From: Candidatus Hydrothermarchaeota archaeon
Lineage (GTDB): Archaea > Hydrothermarchaeota > Hydrothermarchaeia > Hydrothermarchaeales > WAQR01
DNA: 6,974 bases
Assembly (NCBI GenBank): GCA_015520145.1
Contig: WAQR01000040.1
Coordinates: 1-6,974, forward strand
Direction: 5' to 3'
In this document: positions 1 through 5,284 of the stretch, in pieces
Position numbering within the stretch: the stretch's first letter is position 1
How the letters are laid out: each line of letters begins with the position of its first letter
Position numbers and translations under genes: made by a program
Notes under the pieces: model-generated
Told to the model about the DNA's origin: nothing
Seen by the model: the letters and a program-made list of their open reading frames with translations, nothing else
Database searches by the model: none

Positions 1-975
1 ATTCGAGGTATTGGAAAAAAGACTATAGAGCGATATGGTGATGCAGTCTTGAGCAATGTTGGGAATTACTCCATGTCTACATTACCTGAGAGGATTAGAT
101 ATGAAAAATCATTGTCCCAGGAAAAAGATATCTCAAAAGAGCTTTTTAAAATATTAAAAGAGTGGAGGGATAACAAAGCTAAAGAACTTAATAAAAACCC
201 CATGAACATTTTTGAGAATAAAATCCTGGAAAAAATTGCACAAAACATACCTGAATCAAAAGAAGCTCTCTTAAAAACATATGGAGTGAGGGATAGGGAT
301 CTAGATGATTATGAAGAAGAATTATTGGAAATAATAAAGAGATTTTTAGATGTGCGTCAGGTAGAGATTTGTAAGTTAAAGGATAAAAGAAGGGGAGTTG
401 ACAATCTCCCTCCTACTGTTAAAGAGACCTATGAGCTTTTCAACAAAGGATATAGAATTAATCAGATCGCACGATTACGAGAACGGAGTATCAATACAAT
501 ATATTCTCATCTCAGTGAACTAATCGGTAATGATATTATTCTACTGCAAGACATTATCCCCACCAGGAGACGGAAGGAAATAATAAATGCAATAAAAAAG
601 ACATGCCCCAAAACTTTGACAGAAATAAAAGATGCTTTGCCAGAAGGATATGAATATGGTGAGATTAGATGTGTACTCTCTTTTATGATCAGAAATCCCG
701 CATTTAGAACATATACTAAAAATTTCTGTGCTCCAGATAAGAAAATAAAGCATGAAGAAGGTAAGTTAAAGTTAGATATTAAAGAACATGTGGAAAAGGC
801 ACTCAAAGAAAACCCCGAGCTGAAGAAGTCTATTGCTGCGAGAAAATCCTGGGTTGAAAGATTTAGTAAAGAAAATAATTTAGATGCATCTGAAAAGAAA
901 ATGGTGTCAACCTATCTACTCGTCAGGGTGACACAGATGAATAGGTCTACCAGGTCTTCTATATTCGAAAGGTGA
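1..975 (+). CDS. recQ: RecQ-type ATP-dependent DNA helicase, C-terminal part (HRDC, HRDC, HTH_40)
   Basis: The frame is open from the first base, so this is the 3' part of a longer gene; the helicase motor itself lies outside the window. Counting residues from base 1, positions 1-20 (IRGIGKKTIERYGDAVLSNV) are the end of one HRDC domain. Residues ~46-116 form a second HRDC domain (LFKILKEWRDNKAKE near its start, then YGVRDRDLDDYEEELLEII). Residues ~137-229 match the HTH_40 domain found at the C-terminus of RecQ/YpbB-type proteins, with TVKETYELFNKGYRINQIA, the recognition-helix region NTIYSHLSELI, and later YGEIRCVLSFMI. HRDC and HTH_40 domains bind nucleic acid, and RecQ enzymes unwind 3'-tailed or branched DNA in recombination and repair. 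A TTG at 49 could be called as a start but lies inside the HRDC homology and is not real. The last ~70 residues are lysine-rich and unrecognised, and the final ~25 may be altered by a junction with the next gene. Family call is firm; the exact natural C-terminus is uncertain. Confidence 0.85.
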   Translation: MRGIGKKTIERYGDAVLSNVGNYSMSTLPERIRYEKSLSQEKDISKELFKILKEWRDNKAKELNKNPMNIFENKILEKIAQNIPESKEALLKTYGVRDRDLDDYEEELLEIIKRFLDVRQVEICKLKDKRRGVDNLPPTVKETYELFNKGYRINQIARLRERSINTIYSHLSELIGNDIILLQDIIPTRRRKEIINAIKKTCPKTLTEIKDALPEGYEYGEIRCVLSFMIRNPAFRTYTKNFCAPDKKIKHEEGKLKLDIKEHVEKALKENPELKKSIAARKSWVERFSKENNLDASEKKMVSTYLLVRVTQMNRSTRSSIFER

Positions 976-994
976 TCCTGATTCAAACCGTTTT

Positions 995-1399
995 TTGAAG
1001 ATTGATGATTTAGACTGTGATGTATCCCATGCAGACAATCTGGAAGATTTTCTCATATCAAAAGATAGATCGCTTATATTAATAAAGCCAGAGAACGTTT
1101 CCATTACTCGTAAACTTGTCAATGTTTCATATCGTCCTTACCCTTACTATAAATTATATGTGAAAATAGATGATTTTGAATACGAACCGCGTATGAAAGA
1201 TATTAGATTTCTAGCATTTTATAACCAAGAGGGAAACCCCCTCAACGACATAAACAACCTTTTAAAAAATCGTGAAGTATATTTATCCATTGGACTCTCA
1301 AGAGAATTTGGTGGAAAATATTATCCAATGGTGATAGGCGTTCATATATTGCCAGATTACAATATAGATATAGACTACAAGAGCCTAAAAGGTAGATAA
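995..1399 (+). CDS. Dual-OB-like protein, only the second OB half; probably 5'-truncated
   Basis: The 134-residue frame reads like the C-terminal half of Dual-OB domain proteins. It has an inter-domain stretch (FLKIDDLDCDVSHADNLEDF), a strand SLILIKPENVSI, then a beta-rich region with KDIRFLAFYN and YLSIGLSREFGGKYYPMVIG. Full-length relatives are roughly 230 residues and begin with a first OB fold, which is absent here. The first permitted start is TTG at 995, with no Shine-Dalgarno sequence before it. The frame is actually open back to a TGA at 938-940, and the reading before the TTG (YSKGDPDSNRF) continues naturally into the domain, as if the original start lay further upstream. I infer loss of the 5' half by a deletion or frameshift near 929-975. 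It is followed after one base by the DUF488 gene, so the two were probably translated together. OB folds suggest nucleic-acid or nucleotide binding, but the function is unknown. An independent single-OB protein remains possible. Confidence 0.5.
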   Translation: MKIDDLDCDVSHADNLEDFLISKDRSLILIKPENVSITRKLVNVSYRPYPYYKLYVKIDDFEYEPRMKDIRFLAFYNQEGNPLNDINNLLKNREVYLSIGLSREFGGKYYPMVIGVHILPDYNIDIDYKSLKGR

Positions 1400-1400
1400 A

Positions 1401-1838
1401 ATGGAAACTATTTACACAATCGGACATGGGAACCACAGTATTGGCAGATTCCTCAACATACTCAAAGCACACCATATCAACATGCTAATCGATGTCCGCA
1501 GAAGGCCAGGTAGCAGGCAGTTCCCGCAATTCAACCGCGAACCTTTAAAAGAATCTGTTGAAAAAAATGGTATTAAATATCATTATCTGGGTGATTTGAT
1601 TGGAGGTGACCCTAAATTTGAAAGATACATGAAAACTGAGAGATTTCTTCAGGGGATCATTGAATTAGAAAGGGTAATCAAAAACAAGACCCCTGTCATC
1701 ATGTGCAGTGAATTCAATTACTTTAGATGCCACAGAAGATTTATATCCTCAGCATTAACTGAAAAAGAATATGCCATTAAACACATCAAAAAAGATGGTA
1801 CGCTAGTAGCGCAGGACACCTCATTATCATCATTCTAA
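1401..1838 (+). CDS. DUF488 family protein
   Basis: This is a complete 145-residue member of the DUF488 family. Hallmarks are the N-terminal TIGHGNHSIGRFLNIL (residues 6-21), the DVRRRPGSRQFPQFNRE block (31-47), and the C-terminal MCSEFNYFRCHRRFI (101-115) with the conserved Cys102, Glu104, Cys110, His111 and Arg112. The biochemical role of the family is not established; the conserved Cys/His/Arg set looks like an active site. ATG 1401 begins one base after the stop of the preceding gene and is preceded by AAAGGT about eight bases upstream, which suggests coupled translation. The protein is slightly shorter than many relatives because the variable middle section between the two motif blocks is short. 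Proteins of this family often neighbour helicases and Dual-OB proteins, as here. It appears intact, unlike its neighbours on both sides. The family assignment is confident; no enzymatic activity should be inferred. Confidence 0.9.
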   Translation: METIYTIGHGNHSIGRFLNILKAHHINMLIDVRRRPGSRQFPQFNREPLKESVEKNGIKYHYLGDLIGGDPKFERYMKTERFLQGIIELERVIKNKTPVIMCSEFNYFRCHRRFISSALTEKEYAIKHIKKDGTLVAQDTSLSSF

Positions 1839-1848
1839 ATCAAATCTA

Positions 1849-1855
1849 GAGGAGA
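1849..1855 (+). promoter_or_regulatory. Shine-Dalgarno sequence of the lost second DUF488 gene
   Basis: GAGGAGA lies eleven bases before ATG 1866. It is the strongest Shine-Dalgarno match seen before any start in the left half of the window, yet the frame it serves is only ten codons long. This supports the view that a real gene once began here. Confidence 0.6.
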
Positions 1856-1865
1856 AAACCGAATC

Positions 1866-1898
1866 ATGAAGATTTTCACGATTGGATTTACAAAATAA
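1866..1898 (+). pseudogene. Remnant of a second DUF488 gene (first 10 codons)
   Basis: ATG 1866 opens a frame reading MKIFTIGFTK followed by TAA. This decapeptide is the typical N-terminus of a different branch of DUF488 proteins, whose members begin M-K-(I/L)-(Y/F)-T-I-G-F-T-(K/G). It sits 27 bases after the stop of the intact DUF488 gene with a good ribosome binding site, as expected for the next gene of an operon. I find no continuation of the family (the DVR block or the Cys-x-Glu...CHR block) in any frame of the following ~110 bases. The rest of the gene has therefore been deleted or replaced, with the breakpoint at about 1893-1900. The evidence is a short match and its position, so chance is possible but unlikely. 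Confidence 0.55.
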
Positions 1899-2011
1899 AC
1901 TTGTAGTATGCATTATTATAAAGTGGCTAAGATATGCAATAAAAAACAGAAACGACGAAGAGATGTAGTATATAAAAACTCGGCTAAATGGGTTATATTT
2001 ACCTTATCGCT
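1899..2011. other. Short intergenic gap between convergent genes
   Basis: No gene is convincing here. Read on the minus strand, the A-runs at 1941-1946 and 1974-1978 are T6 and T5 tracts just beyond the stop of the membrane protein gene, and could serve as its archaeal-type T-tract terminators. A 63-codon frame starting at 1908 on the plus strand shows no family signature and runs into the 3' end of the opposite gene. Confidence 0.4.
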
Positions 2012-2560
2012 TTATGAAGTATGGATAATTTTAAACGCGACGAAAATCAAGTACAGGATTATTAATAAGAATATTGAACTTATGGAAATGTTGTTATAAA
2101 GCCAGGGTCTTATATTAGTCTTAAACTTATTTTCGTCTGTTAATCGAAGGTTATAAATCCCTGATTTTTCTTCAATCAATTTCATCCTTTTGACCCTTAT
2201 ATTGTTAAAAAAAGTAAGTTTTCTATCAATAAAAAAAACGCATAATAATATTAATATTATCAAATATAAAATCAAGTTTTTATCAGATTCAATCTTTGAC
2301 ATATCTACTTGAAATAAAACAATAAAAACACCTGCCGATAATATAGCCATTATTTGATAATTAATTGAGGTATTTCTATTTCTTTCTGTGGTCAATTCTT
2401 GATATTCAAGTCTTAAAGCTTCTGGATCATCTGAAAACTTCCCTCTCTCTATGTATTTTTCATAGTCATGTTTAAAAAACCGTGAAATCAGAATATAAAT
2501 TATCCATATAATAAAGGGATAGAGATATGAAAATTCGAAGTCTAAACATATTTGTCCCAT
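2012..2560 (-). CDS. Unrecognised membrane protein with four predicted TM helices
   Basis: I do not recognise this 182-residue protein. It shows four hydrophobic segments long enough to cross the membrane: residues ~10-28 (LYPFIIWIIYILI), ~68-85 (YQIMAILSAGVFIVLF), ~93-110 (NLILYLIILILLCVFFI) and ~158-176 (SISSIFLLIILYLIFVAF). Between helices 1 and 2 is a charged stretch, DDPEALRLEYQELTTERNRN, likely a helical cytoplasmic loop. Between helices 3 and 4 is a Lys/Arg-rich loop (KRMKLIEEKSG) that would face the cytoplasm. It has no signal peptide, catalytic motif or known receptor domain. ATG 2560 is the start of the frame, with no good Shine-Dalgarno sequence; a TATA-like box lies about 75 bases upstream. 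It converges on the DUF488 genes and is as AT-rich as they are, so it may belong to the same accessory segment. The protein is probably real because frame and hydrophobic pattern agree; its function is unknown. Confidence 0.65.
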   Translation of the reverse strand: MGQICLDFEFSYLYPFIIWIIYILISRFFKHDYEKYIERGKFSDDPEALRLEYQELTTERNRNTSINYQIMAILSAGVFIVLFQVDMSKIESDKNLILYLIILILLCVFFIDRKLTFFNNIRVKRMKLIEEKSGIYNLRLTDENKFKTNIRPWLYNNISISSIFLLIILYLIFVAFKIIHTS

Positions 2561-2634
2561 ATCATTTGATTTAGTCCTGGTAGTAGATAAAACCTTGGCG
2601 AGAGCGCAGGAAAAGTATTATTTCATTTTTTCGG

Positions 2635-2642
2635 TATTTAAA
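2635..2642 (-). promoter_or_regulatory. TATA-like box, membrane protein gene
   Basis: On the minus strand this reads TTTAAATA, close to the archaeal TATA-box consensus. With the usual ~25-base spacing, transcription would start near 2610 and give a leader of about 50 bases before ATG 2560. The surrounding DNA is AT-rich, so a chance match is quite possible. Confidence 0.35.
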
Positions 2643-2665
2643 ATATTCGCTCATATGTTTCCAAA

Positions 2666-2694
2666 TTGAAAGAGGCACTCTTGTGTTCTTTCAA
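2666..2694. repeat. 8-bp perfect inverted repeat with 13-base loop
   Basis: TTGAAAGA (2666-2673) and TCTTTCAA (2687-2694) are exact reverse complements and could form a hairpin in either strand. A further direct copy of TTGAAAGAG lies at 2788-2796. It could be a regulatory hairpin or the edge of a lost element; nothing in the sequence decides between these. Confidence 0.45.
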
Positions 2695-2725
2695 AAGGAG
2701 AAGCAATAACCACCTACAAAAACAA

Positions 2726-2739
2726 CCACCCCACCCACC
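2726..2739 (-). other. Potential two-tetrad G-quadruplex
   Basis: The minus strand reads GGTGGGTGGGGTGG: four G-runs separated by single T bases, a compact arrangement that favours a stable parallel quadruplex. It lies upstream of the TATA-like box of the membrane protein gene and about 170 bases upstream of dph5. The surrounding ~40 bases of the plus strand contain almost no G, a strong local strand asymmetry. Confidence 0.45.
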
Positions 2740-2872
2740 AAAAAGCGTGTTTACATATGGCAATTCAGCGAGTTCAAGGAGTTGGAGTTGAAAGAGCTGC
2801 TGACGTATATCAAAAACGGTAGGGGGAAGAGCTGGTACATGTGTCTGTGGTAGCTTTACAGAATACATAAAA

Positions 2873-2880
2873 GATTTAAA
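2873..2880 (+). promoter_or_regulatory. TATA-like box, dph5
   Basis: GATTTAAA ends 27 bases before ATG 2908. An archaeal TATA box at this distance places the transcription start within a few bases of the start codon, which agrees with the absence of any Shine-Dalgarno sequence there. The dph5 message is therefore probably leaderless. Confidence 0.45.
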
Positions 2881-2907
2881 CCCGAGACAGCATAAACTAG
2901 TCCCATC

Positions 2908-3690
2908 ATGCTGGTATTTATCGGTCTAGGGCTTAACAGTGAAGAGGATATAACCCTGAGAGGGCTTAGAGAAGCCAGATCATGCGATATCCTCTTTGCA
3001 GAGTTTTATACATCATATATGCCAGGCATATATATCAAGAAACTTGAAGACCTCACCAGCAAGAAGATATGTATCCTTACAAGGTCTGATATCGAAGAAC
3101 TTGGTGAAGAGATAATAATCGCCCCTGCTAAAACTAAAAAGATCGGCCTTCTAATACCAGGAGATCCGCTGGTTTCGACGACCCACGTCCATCTGCGGAT
3201 AGATGCAAAGAGGAGAGGTATCGATACCAGGGTCATACACAATGCATCCATCTTCTCTGCCGGGCCGTCGATATCAGGACTTCAGAACTACAAATTCGGC
3301 AGGTCTGCAACGGTTGCGATACCTGAACCTGGGTTTTTCCCTGAAACGCCATACCATGTAATTGCAGAAAACAAAAGGCTCGGGCTTCATACCATGCTGT
3401 TCCTGGACATCAAATCAGATGGCAGTAAGATCGGGCAGAGGCTTATGAGTGCCAGCGAAGCGATTGACATCCTCCTCGAAGTAGAAGAAAAGAGAAAGGA
3501 GGAGGTATTCACAGAGGATACACTCTGCGTGGTACTGGGGAACGTGGGAGTTGACGACTGCGTTTTAAGGGCGGGGAAGGTCAAAGACCTCGCAGGTGAG
3601 GACTTTGGTACAATGCCACATACCCTGATAGTTCCAGGGGCCCTGCACTTCATGGAGGAGGAGTATCTCAAGGTGTTTGCAGAGATGTAA
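2908..3690 (+). CDS. dph5: Diphthine synthase
   Basis: This is a complete 260-residue archaeal diphthine synthase (also called DphB), a cytoplasmic S-adenosylmethionine-dependent methyltransferase. It methylates the modified histidine of translation elongation factor 2 on the way to diphthamide. The fold is that of tetrapyrrole-methylase-type enzymes: LVFIGLGLNSEEDITLRG at the N-terminus (residues 2-19), DILFAEFYTS (27-36), the SAM-binding loop PGDPLVSTTH (84-93), and HNASIFSAGP (111-120). Later hallmarks are FFPETPYHVI (143-152) and the C-terminal MPHTLIVPGALHFMEEEYL (236-254). Length and motifs are normal and no residue looks missing. ATG 2908 fits the family N-terminus exactly. It has no ribosome binding site but a TATA-like box at leaderless distance. 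The gene stands alone and converges on the sulfatase-like gene with only 17 bases between stop codons. The archaeal partners that make the substrate (Dph2) are not in the window. Confidence 0.97.
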   Translation: MLVFIGLGLNSEEDITLRGLREARSCDILFAEFYTSYMPGIYIKKLEDLTSKKICILTRSDIEELGEEIIIAPAKTKKIGLLIPGDPLVSTTHVHLRIDAKRRGIDTRVIHNASIFSAGPSISGLQNYKFGRSATVAIPEPGFFPETPYHVIAENKRLGLHTMLFLDIKSDGSKIGQRLMSASEAIDILLEVEEKRKEEVFTEDTLCVVLGNVGVDDCVLRAGKVKDLAGEDFGTMPHTLIVPGALHFMEEEYLKVFAEM

Positions 3691-3707
3691 TCAATCGTGT
3701 CAGTAAA

Positions 3708-5195
3708 TCATCCCAGATAGCCCAGTGCCTTCAACCTTTTTTTGACATCTTCATCAAAACGAATCTGCATACCTGATATCTTAGCCTGTTTAAATGACCT
3801 GCGCCACTTTTCGATTTCCCTTTGCAAATTTTCTGCTATTTCTGTTTTCTTTTCAATGATGTTATCATTCTCATCAGGGTCATTTACAAGGTCGTATAGC
3901 TCGGATTTGTAGTTTTGAGAATAAATGAGCTTGTATCTATCTGACCTGATTGCAGTCTTCCGGTCATCCTCAAATTTTTTTAGATGCGAGAGATCAATAT
4001 CAGGAAAGCTTTCTTTAAGTCCTATCAGGTCTTTGAATCTTTCTGCAAATGTAAATGTATGGATTTTATCTCTCTCTCCGTCATTTAAAGGCGGGAGTGG
4101 ATATCCCTGGATATCCTTTAAATCCCTATCATCGATATCCAGGATCTTCAATATTGTAGGAAATATGTCCAAAGTCTGAACCTGCTGCTCAACGACTGAA
4201 CCGGGTTTGAATATCCCGGGATACCTCACTATCAGCGGGACCTTTATAAGGGTCTCGTAGAGGATATAATAGTGGCCGAGATGATTATGGTCTCCCAGGC
4301 TTTCTCCGTGGTCTGAAGTGATAATAAAAACTGTGTTGTCAAGGATGTTGTTCTTTTTTAAAAACTCGTATATCTCCCATATCAGGCTGTCCTGATATGC
4401 CAGGGCACCATCGTAGAGGCTCTTTGAAATCCTAAAATCGTTCTCATCCATCCTGACGACCCCGGCATAAAACTTTTTGGAATCCTGGTTTACCTTCTTT
4501 GCCTGACGGTAGGAGATGCCTTCTGGCAGGAACATTGAGTTATACGGAGCAGGGATAAGGTACGGGAAATGAGGTCCCGGGGCATGGATAAACAGGAAGA
4601 ACGGGGATTTAAAATCGTATCTTTTTATCCAGTTTATGACCGCTTTGTTTGTAAGGTATCCCCCAGTGTCCAGGCACTTTAGTTTGATAAGTTCTGGCAG
4701 GCGTTTGACTGCGGTCTTCAATTTCGAATACCGGAGGTTATAGAACTCCTTAAATCCCCTGCTAAGCCCGGTCGCGTCCGTGACCCATTCGTTCCTGCAG
4801 ATTGCGCATGTCGTATATCCGTTCCTGTCAAGTACTTCAGAAAGTGTTGGAAGCTCGTCTGGCAGAAACAGGCTCTCGCTGTGTGCCCCGTGCCTTGAGG
4901 GATATGCCCCTGTAAATATCGATGCGTGTGCAGGGAGCGTCCAGCCGGCAGGAGAAATCGCGTTCTTATATAAAACGCCCTCACCGGCGATCTGGTCGAT
5001 ATATGGTGTTGTCTTACGCCTGTAACCATAACACGAGAAATGGTCTGCCCTGGCAGCGTCTATTACTATCAGGATTATATTCGGCCGCCGGCTCTCTCTG
5101 CCTGTCTGACCTCTCTCCTCGACCTGCCCTGCCGGTCCTCTATCCTTTCCCATGAGATATATTAATGGTTGTGCTGGATACTTATACATTTTCAT
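3708..5195 (-). CDS. Sulfatase-superfamily hydrolase/transferase with Thr at the nucleophile position
   Basis: This 495-residue protein has a full sulfatase-type alkaline-phosphatase fold. The N-terminal metal site is RPNIILIVIDAARADHFSCYG (from residue 37; Asp46, Arg49, Asp51). The nucleophile block is AGWTLPAHASIFTGAYPSRHG (83-103), and HAPGPHFPY follows at 204-212. The second metal site is TSDHGESLGDHNHLGH (293-308; Asp295, His296), followed by YETLIKVPLIVRYPG. The C-terminus has RYKLIYSQNYKSELYDLVNDP (420-440). Classical sulfatases carry Cys/Ser-x-Pro-x-Arg, matured to formylglycine; here it is Thr86-x-Pro-x-His90. Formylglycine cannot form, and Thr could act directly, as in phosphoglycerol transferases. 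The substrate is therefore open: sulfate ester, phosphate ester or transfer to a glycan. No clear signal peptide is seen. Residues 1-37 precede the domain and an alternative start exists at residue 15 (5153), so the start is uncertain. The gene is divergent from wecB, which suggests a surface-polysaccharide role. Confidence 0.9.
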   Translation of the reverse strand: MKMYKYPAQPLIYLMGKDRGPAGQVEERGQTGRESRRPNIILIVIDAARADHFSCYGYRRKTTPYIDQIAGEGVLYKNAISPAGWTLPAHASIFTGAYPSRHGAHSESLFLPDELPTLSEVLDRNGYTTCAICRNEWVTDATGLSRGFKEFYNLRYSKLKTAVKRLPELIKLKCLDTGGYLTNKAVINWIKRYDFKSPFFLFIHAPGPHFPYLIPAPYNSMFLPEGISYRQAKKVNQDSKKFYAGVVRMDENDFRISKSLYDGALAYQDSLIWEIYEFLKKNNILDNTVFIITSDHGESLGDHNHLGHYYILYETLIKVPLIVRYPGIFKPGSVVEQQVQTLDIFPTILKILDIDDRDLKDIQGYPLPPLNDGERDKIHTFTFAERFKDLIGLKESFPDIDLSHLKKFEDDRKTAIRSDRYKLIYSQNYKSELYDLVNDPDENDNIIEKKTEIAENLQREIEKWRRSFKQAKISGMQIRFDEDVKKRLKALGYLG

Positions 5196-5225
5196 GACAT
5201 CCCGGTCTCCCTATCCTGGTCTCCA

Positions 5226-5248
5226 GGTACTTTCATGATTTAAGTACC
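5226..5248. promoter_or_regulatory. Inverted repeat, possible shared operator of the sulfatase-like gene and wecB
   Basis: GGTACTT (5226-5232) and AAGTACC (5242-5248) form a perfect 7-bp inverted repeat with nine bases between, in the 89-base gap between two divergent genes. Its right arm ends four bases before the wecB TATA box, where the B-recognition element should lie. Read on the minus strand, the right half includes CTTAAAT, a possible TATA box for the sulfatase-like gene. A dimeric regulator bound here could affect both promoters; this is inferred from geometry only. Confidence 0.4.
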
Positions 5249-5252
5249 AAAA

Positions 5253-5260
5253 ATATAAAT
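5253..5260 (+). promoter_or_regulatory. TATA box, wecB
   Basis: ATATAAAT, preceded by an A-rich stretch that could act as a B-recognition element, ends 24 bases before ATG 5285. The spacing predicts a start of transcription within a few bases of the ATG and thus a leaderless or very short-leader message. No strong Shine-Dalgarno sequence is positioned before the ATG. Confidence 0.55.
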
Positions 5261-5284
5261 GTGTGAGGACAGGGATTAGAGATT

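Larger units (their letters stand above)
2561..2907. other. Intergenic region between divergent genes, no convincing gene
   Basis: This stretch of about 350 bases separates the membrane protein gene from dph5. It contains a perfect 8-bp inverted repeat (2666-2694), a C-rich block that is G-quadruplex-capable on the other strand (2726-2739), and TATA-like boxes facing outwards at each end. A plus-strand reading without a start codon at 2749-2853 looks protein-like (WQFSEFKELELKELL) and could be a decayed gene end. The minus-strand 76-codon frame across the same bases shows a low-complexity Leu/Gln-rich sequence and is unlikely to be coding. Confidence 0.5.

Noticed and set aside
49..51. TTG as the start of a 308-residue protein
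   Set aside because: The frame is open and homologous to an HRDC domain back to base 1, so the gene begins outside the window.
904..934. GTGTCA ... TGACAC inverted repeat near the end of recQ
   Set aside because: The arms are six bases with a 19-base spacer inside coding sequence; this is expected by chance at this length.
1908..2099. 63-codon plus-strand frame after the DUF488 remnant
   Set aside because: It has no family signature, no good ribosome binding site and no DUF488 continuation, and it overlaps the 3' end of the opposite membrane protein gene.
2144..2162. AAGGTTATAAATCCC-like archaeal promoter on the plus strand
   Set aside because: It lies inside the coding part of the minus-strand membrane protein gene and no gene starts downstream on the plus strand.
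2638..2868. 76-codon minus-strand frame in the dph5 upstream gap
   Set aside because: Its sequence is Leu/Gln/Gly-rich low complexity driven by the C-rich block, with no recognisable domain and no promoter at a suitable distance.
3691..3707. Bidirectional terminator between dph5 and the sulfatase-like gene
   Set aside because: The 17-base gap has neither a T-tract nor a hairpin; termination of each gene must occur inside the other or is not visible.
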